Positions 61,088 to 64,000 of a DNA stretch of 64,000 nt are shown one piece after another. The notes under the pieces are model-generated. The model was not told the origin of the DNA. It ran no database searches and was given only the letters and a program-made list of their open reading frames with translations. The position numbers and the translations under genes are program-made. The first letter of the stretch is position 1. Every line of letters begins with the position of its first letter. The DNA is from Thermodesulfomicrobium sp. WS (GTDB lineage Bacteria > Desulfobacterota > Desulfovibrionia > Desulfovibrionales > Desulfomicrobiaceae): contig NZ_AP027130.1 in NCBI RefSeq assembly GCF_027925145.1, forward strand, positions 62,001 through 126,000, read 5' to 3'.

Positions 61088-61692
61088 CTTTCGACTCCGG
61101 GCAGACGAAGCTGCGTGCCCCTCGGGAACGTTCCCCGAAAGGTATGGCGGTGCAGAGGGCTTGCCCCCAAACGCGCAATGGCCGCCCGGTGTTCGGCCGT
61201 GCCGTAACCTTTGTGGCGCTCCAAGCCATAGCCCGGATAGCGCTCCGCCAAGGCCTCCATGAGGCGGTCCCGGAAGGTCTTGGCCAAGATCGAGGCCGCA
61301 GAGATGGCAGGCACCGACACATCCCCCCCCACAATGGCCTCCACCGGCATGGGCGCGGGAAAGACCTGGTTGCCGTCCACCAGCACCCGCGCCGGCGCCA
61401 TGGCCAAGGCCTCCACGGCCCGGGCCATGGCCCGCAAGGTGGCCTGAAGGATGTTGACGGCCTCAATCTCCCGCGGCCAGGAAAAACCCAAGGCCCAGGA
61501 CACAGCCTGGGCCTTGATCTGACGGGCAAGGAACTCTCGACGCCGCGGAGAAAGCTTCTTGGAGTCCGTAAGCCCCGGCAGGCTCCACGGTACGGGCACA
61601 AGCACCGCAGCAGCCACCACAGGCCCCGCAAGACACCCTCGCCCGGCCTCATCCACCCCTGCCACCAGGACAGAGGCTTCACGCTCGGCCAT
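61084..61692 (-). CDS. rnhB: Ribonuclease HII
   Basis: A 202-residue RNase HII that removes ribonucleotides and RNA primers from [22 protein letters not shown] holds two catalytic acidic residues, [13 protein letters not shown] the substrate-recognition segment, VLVDGNQVF the third aspartate, and [14 protein letters not shown] and [11 protein letters not shown] the rest of the signature. It lies 15 bases after rplS in the usual trmD-rplS-rnhB-yraN order. Confidence 0.96.
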   Translation of the reverse strand: MAEREASVLVAGVDEAGRGCLAGPVVAAAVLVPVPWSLPGLTDSKKLSPRRREFLARQIKAQAVSWALGFSWPREIEAVNILQATLRAMARAVEALAMAPARVLVDGNQVFPAPMPVEAIVGGDVSVPAISAASILAKTFRDRLMEALAERYPGYGLERHKGYGTAEHRAAIARLGASPLHRHTFRGTFPRGTQLRLPGVER

Positions 61693-61707
61693 CGGCGCCC
61701 CCGCAGC

Positions 61708-62058
61708 CTATACCCAATCCTTCTTGGTCTTGATGCGCGCGGCCTTGCCTTTGAGGTTGCGCAGGTAGAAAAGACGGCTGCGGCGCACCACGCCCTGGGA
61801 GACCACCTCGATGCGGTCGATGCACGGGGCGTGCAGCGGGAAGATACGTTCCACCCCCACGCCGTCGGAGACCTTACGCACCACAAACGAGGCATCCGTG
61901 GTCCCCTTCTTGTAACGAATCACCACACCCTCGAAGATCTGGATACGCTCCTTCTCGCCTTCCACGATACGGGTGTGGACCTTCACCGTATCGCCGGGCC
62001 GAAACGAGGGGATATCGGCGCGCAGGTGCTCGCTCTCAATGTTGCGGATGATGTCCAT
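61708..62058 (-). CDS. rplS: 50S ribosomal protein L19
   Basis: A 116-residue L19, located at the 30S-50S interface. [34 protein letters not shown] and [20 protein letters not shown] are the conserved core, and the basic C-terminus [19 protein letters not shown] contacts rRNA. GGAG-type ribosome site upstream. It follows trmD by 48 bases. Confidence 0.98.
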   Translation of the reverse strand: MDIIRNIESEHLRADIPSFRPGDTVKVHTRIVEGEKERIQIFEGVVIRYKKGTTDASFVVRKVSDGVGVERIFPLHAPCIDRIEVVSQGVVRRSRLFYLRNLKGKAARIKTKKDWV

Positions 62059-62106
62059 ACTGATTCTCCTTCAAAACTCCTCCTGCAACGATGCACAGGA
62101 GGGGAC

Positions 62107-63378
62107 TTATCCCAGGTCGCCCACCAGCCGATCCACCATGATGGCGGCTGCCGAACGCACCGAGAGATGATTGTACGTTTCCAAAAAACGCACCGGTCGC
62201 AGACAGGCATGCGCCTGCTGGAGGACCTCCGGGGCCAAGCCGTGGCCCGTACCCAACACGAGGAGCACCGGCATGGAGCTGAGCCATTGTCGCACCACCG
62301 ATGCCGTTGTCGTGCCTTCCCGGGCAGAGGTCACCACGATCCGGGGAGGCTGCCCCGTACGCACACGCACCGCCGCCTCCGCCTCCTCCAGCGAGGAAAC
62401 CACGTCCACAAGGCGGAGCGCCTCGCGACGGCACGGATTGGCCGCAGCACCCGCGCCGTCCCGCCAATGGGCCAAAAGCTCCCGCGCCAGGGCTTGTTGG
62501 TCCTCCACGGGGGTGCAGACCCAATAGCCCCCCAGCCCGTAGGTACGGGAAAGGCGGGCAATATCGTGGAGGTCCAGGTTTGTCAAAGAGGTGGCGATGG
62601 TGCGCCCTGTCTTGTCGAGCACCGGATAATGCACCAAGGCGACAAAGAGATTGCGCCCCAGGCGCGGCCGGGACATGCCCTGCAAAAGCCTTTGGTCTGC
62701 AGGATCGAGCTCGGCCGTGTCCAGCAAGTCGGGGCGCAAGGCAAGCGTCTGGCGCAGACTCTGCTCCCGTCGCCAGGCACGGATGCGGGCGTGATCTCCG
62801 GAGAGCAAAATCTCCGGCACCTGGAGTCCGGCATAGACCTCAGGCCGGGTATAGTGCGGATATTCCAGCAGCCCGGCACTAAAACTCTCTTCTTCTGCGC
62901 TCTCTTCCTTGCCCAAGAAATCCGGCACCAAACGCGAGACCGCCTCCAGGAGACACAAGGCCGCACTCTCGCCGCCATTCAAGACCACATCCCCCACCGA
63001 GACGGCCTCCATAGGGAAAAGGGCTTCCAAACGGGCGTCGATCCCCTCGTAACGGCCACAGATCACCACGAGCTCTTCTTCCTGGGCAAGTTCCCGCGCC
63101 AGGGCTTGGGTAAGCGGTCGTCCCTTGGGGGCCAGGAGGATGCGCCGGGCGTTGGGGGCGTCCTTGAGGGCGCGTGCTACCGGGTCCACGGTCATCACCA
63201 TGCCCGCGCCGCCGCCATACGGTCGGTCATCCACGTGGCGGTGCTTGTCCTGGGAATAGTCCCGTGGGTTACGAAACTCCACCTGCACCAGCCCTCGCTC
63301 CACCGCCCGGCCCAGCAAGCCGCAGGAGAGGGGGGAGGCGAAAAATTCCGGGAAAAGGGTAACCAGGGTAAAACGCAT
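62107..63378 (-). CDS. trmD: tRNA (guanine37-N1)-methyltransferase TrmD with extra C-terminal SPOUT-like domain
   Basis: A 423-residue fusion. Residues about 1-240 are TrmD, making m1G37 (TLFPEFFASPLSCGLLGRAV, DDRPYGGGAGMVMTVDPV, VICGRYEGIDARL, SVGDVVLNGGESAA). Residues about 250-423 add a second alpha/beta domain of RNA-methyltransferase type (FVALVHYPVLDKTGRTIATS, LLVLGTGHGLAPEVL), similar to the PF09936 SPOUT-like domain that stands alone in some bacteria. The usual TrmD is about 240-250 residues. No stop or frameshift separates the two parts. The second domain's target is unknown. Confidence 0.93.
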   Translation of the reverse strand: MRFTLVTLFPEFFASPLSCGLLGRAVERGLVQVEFRNPRDYSQDKHRHVDDRPYGGGAGMVMTVDPVARALKDAPNARRILLAPKGRPLTQALARELAQEEELVVICGRYEGIDARLEALFPMEAVSVGDVVLNGGESAALCLLEAVSRLVPDFLGKEESAEEESFSAGLLEYPHYTRPEVYAGLQVPEILLSGDHARIRAWRREQSLRQTLALRPDLLDTAELDPADQRLLQGMSRPRLGRNLFVALVHYPVLDKTGRTIATSLTNLDLHDIARLSRTYGLGGYWVCTPVEDQQALARELLAHWRDGAGAAANPCRREALRLVDVVSSLEEAEAAVRVRTGQPPRIVVTSAREGTTTASVVRQWLSSMPVLLVLGTGHGLAPEVLQQAHACLRPVRFLETYNHLSVRSAAAIMVDRLVGDLG

Positions 63379-63397
63379 ACCGGTGTCTTCGCAGGCC

Positions 63398-63934
63398 TCA
63401 AGGGACTCCGTCTTCCTGACGGCAGAGATCCAAAAGCCCTTCGGGGGGATCGATGACCAAGCGATCGGTTACCGCCTGTACCCGCAGCGCTGCAGGCAGG
63501 ACGTACCGGCTCCCGTCCGCCCCAACCACAGTCCAGAGCTCTTGGCCGGCCACCAAGGCCACGGAGCGCAGTTCCCCCAAGATCTCCCCCTGGGAAAGCT
63601 CCACCGTCGCCCCGATCCATGCCAAAGCGCCCCAGCGTTGCGGATCCGCCGCAGCCACATCCCGGGCACGCCCCAAAACCGCAGCATCCCGCCAAGGCTC
63701 TGCCTTGTCCCGGCCATCCAGACCGTCCACGGCCATGAGCACCCGACCGGAGTGCATCCGGCAGGCAAGCACCGGCCACGGTTTGGCTTTGGCGTCTTGA
63801 CGGCGCAAATACACGCGCGAGATCCGGAGCAAGGCCTCCTGACAGCCGCCATGAGGGGCGACGAGAATTTCTCCCCGCAGCCCGTGCGCCTTCACCACCC
63901 GGCCCAACTCCACGAGTTCCAGGCCACCAGGCAC
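63398..63934 (-). CDS. rimM: 16S rRNA processing protein RimM
   Basis: A 178-residue 30S maturation factor that binds ribosomal protein S19. LVELGRVVKAHGLRGEILVA is the N-terminal RimM-domain signature, and ELWTVVGADGSRYVLPA with LVIDPPEGLLDL is the PRC-barrel. The start is probably GTG at 63934, one base after the khpA stop codon. Length is normal, and the order khpA-rimM-trmD-rplS is canonical. Confidence 0.95.
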   Translation of the reverse strand: MPGGLELVELGRVVKAHGLRGEILVAPHGGCQEALLRISRVYLRRQDAKAKPWPVLACRMHSGRVLMAVDGLDGRDKAEPWRDAAVLGRARDVAAADPQRWGALAWIGATVELSQGEILGELRSVALVAGQELWTVVGADGSRYVLPAALRVQAVTDRLVIDPPEGLLDLCRQEDGVP

Positions 63935-63935
63935 G

Positions 63936-64000
63936 TTACTCGAGAATCTCCAGCACGCAACGTTTGCCGGCCTTCATGGAGGCCGCAGCCAGCACCGTAC
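63936..64000 (-). CDS. khpA: KhpA-type KH-domain RNA-binding protein, C-terminal end (cut by window edge)
   Basis: The last 21 codons of a gene that enters from the right edge. The visible end reads TVLAAASMKAGKRCVLEILE, closely matching the C-terminus of small KH-domain proteins (YlqC/KhpA) that lie between rpsP and rimM in many bacteria. KhpA binds RNA broadly, often with KhpB/Jag. The call rests on this short end plus gene order. Confidence 0.75.
   Translation of the reverse strand, partial: TVLAAASMKAGKRCVLEILE

Noticed and set aside
61144-63456. About 770-codon plus-strand frame opposite rnhB, rplS and trmD
   Set aside because: This is a shadow of conserved genes, and the translated sequence has His/Gly/Arg-rich composition without motifs.

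Overview
The window is GC-rich chromosomal DNA, densely packed with genes and apparently bacterial. Its gene content points to a sulfate-reducing member of the Desulfovibrionales or a close relative. The evidence is a complete hdrCBA-flxDCBA electron-bifurcation operon, a tupABC tungstate transporter, split b and b' ATP synthase subunits, a TrmD with an extra C-terminal domain, and a mannose-type PTS component encoded beside HPr and enzyme I. This assignment is inference from gene families and arrangement, because no rRNA lies in the window. I saw no tRNA, rRNA, CRISPR array or intact insertion sequence.

Layout. Positions 1-6716 (minus strand) carry the start of the ATP synthase operon (atpF', atpF, atpH) behind a recognisable promoter, and upstream of it the rod-shape cluster mreBCD-mrdA-rodA. 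Positions 6849-8227 (plus) hold a radical SAM protein and a DNA alkyl-cysteine methyltransferase. Positions 8224-13623 (minus) form an RNA-related operon: rng, queH, hemW, a DEAD-box helicase and a PilZ protein. Positions 13842-17997 (plus) hold trmI, a phenylacetate-CoA ligase relative, a ChaN-PDZ lipoprotein and mutM. The divergent tupA / tupBC transporter lies at 18031-20703. The interval to 21244 contains a group II intron remnant lying just behind a terminator.

Positions 21245-28443 (minus) hold hdrCBA-flxDCBA plus a ferritin-like gene. Positions 28788-38877 (minus) are a ten-gene co-directional run ending in a strong terminator: a small acidic protein, an ABC-F ATPase, mutT, pilC, metF, asd, a class IV aminotransferase, a glycosyltransferase, an L,D-transpeptidase and a MepK-like protein. 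Positions 38902-44899 contain a family 2 glycosyltransferase, mutY, a diguanylate cyclase and a glgA operon with a small glycogen-binding-domain protein.

The most unusual locus is 44997-46914. A single gene for an AAA-ATPase-like / PD-(D/E)XK protein is preceded by a 16-bp near-perfect inverted repeat that overlaps its promoter. A pair of related, roughly 60-bp hairpin repeats in direct orientation bounds the unit. Next come tsaC/sua5 with an overlapping 48-codon reading frame, pncC and a nitroreductase. A two-gene exopolysaccharide locus follows at 49589-53964: a GH18-like / NodB deacetylase / GT2 synthase fusion and a GH26-like enzyme. A 16-bp symmetric terminator separates it from the final operon (54107-64000, minus), read as khpA-rimM-trmD-rplS-rnhB-yraN-rsmI-PTS IID-ptsH-ptsI-smpB-secA. 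Many neighbours in these operons overlap by 1-4 bases, which suggests translational coupling.
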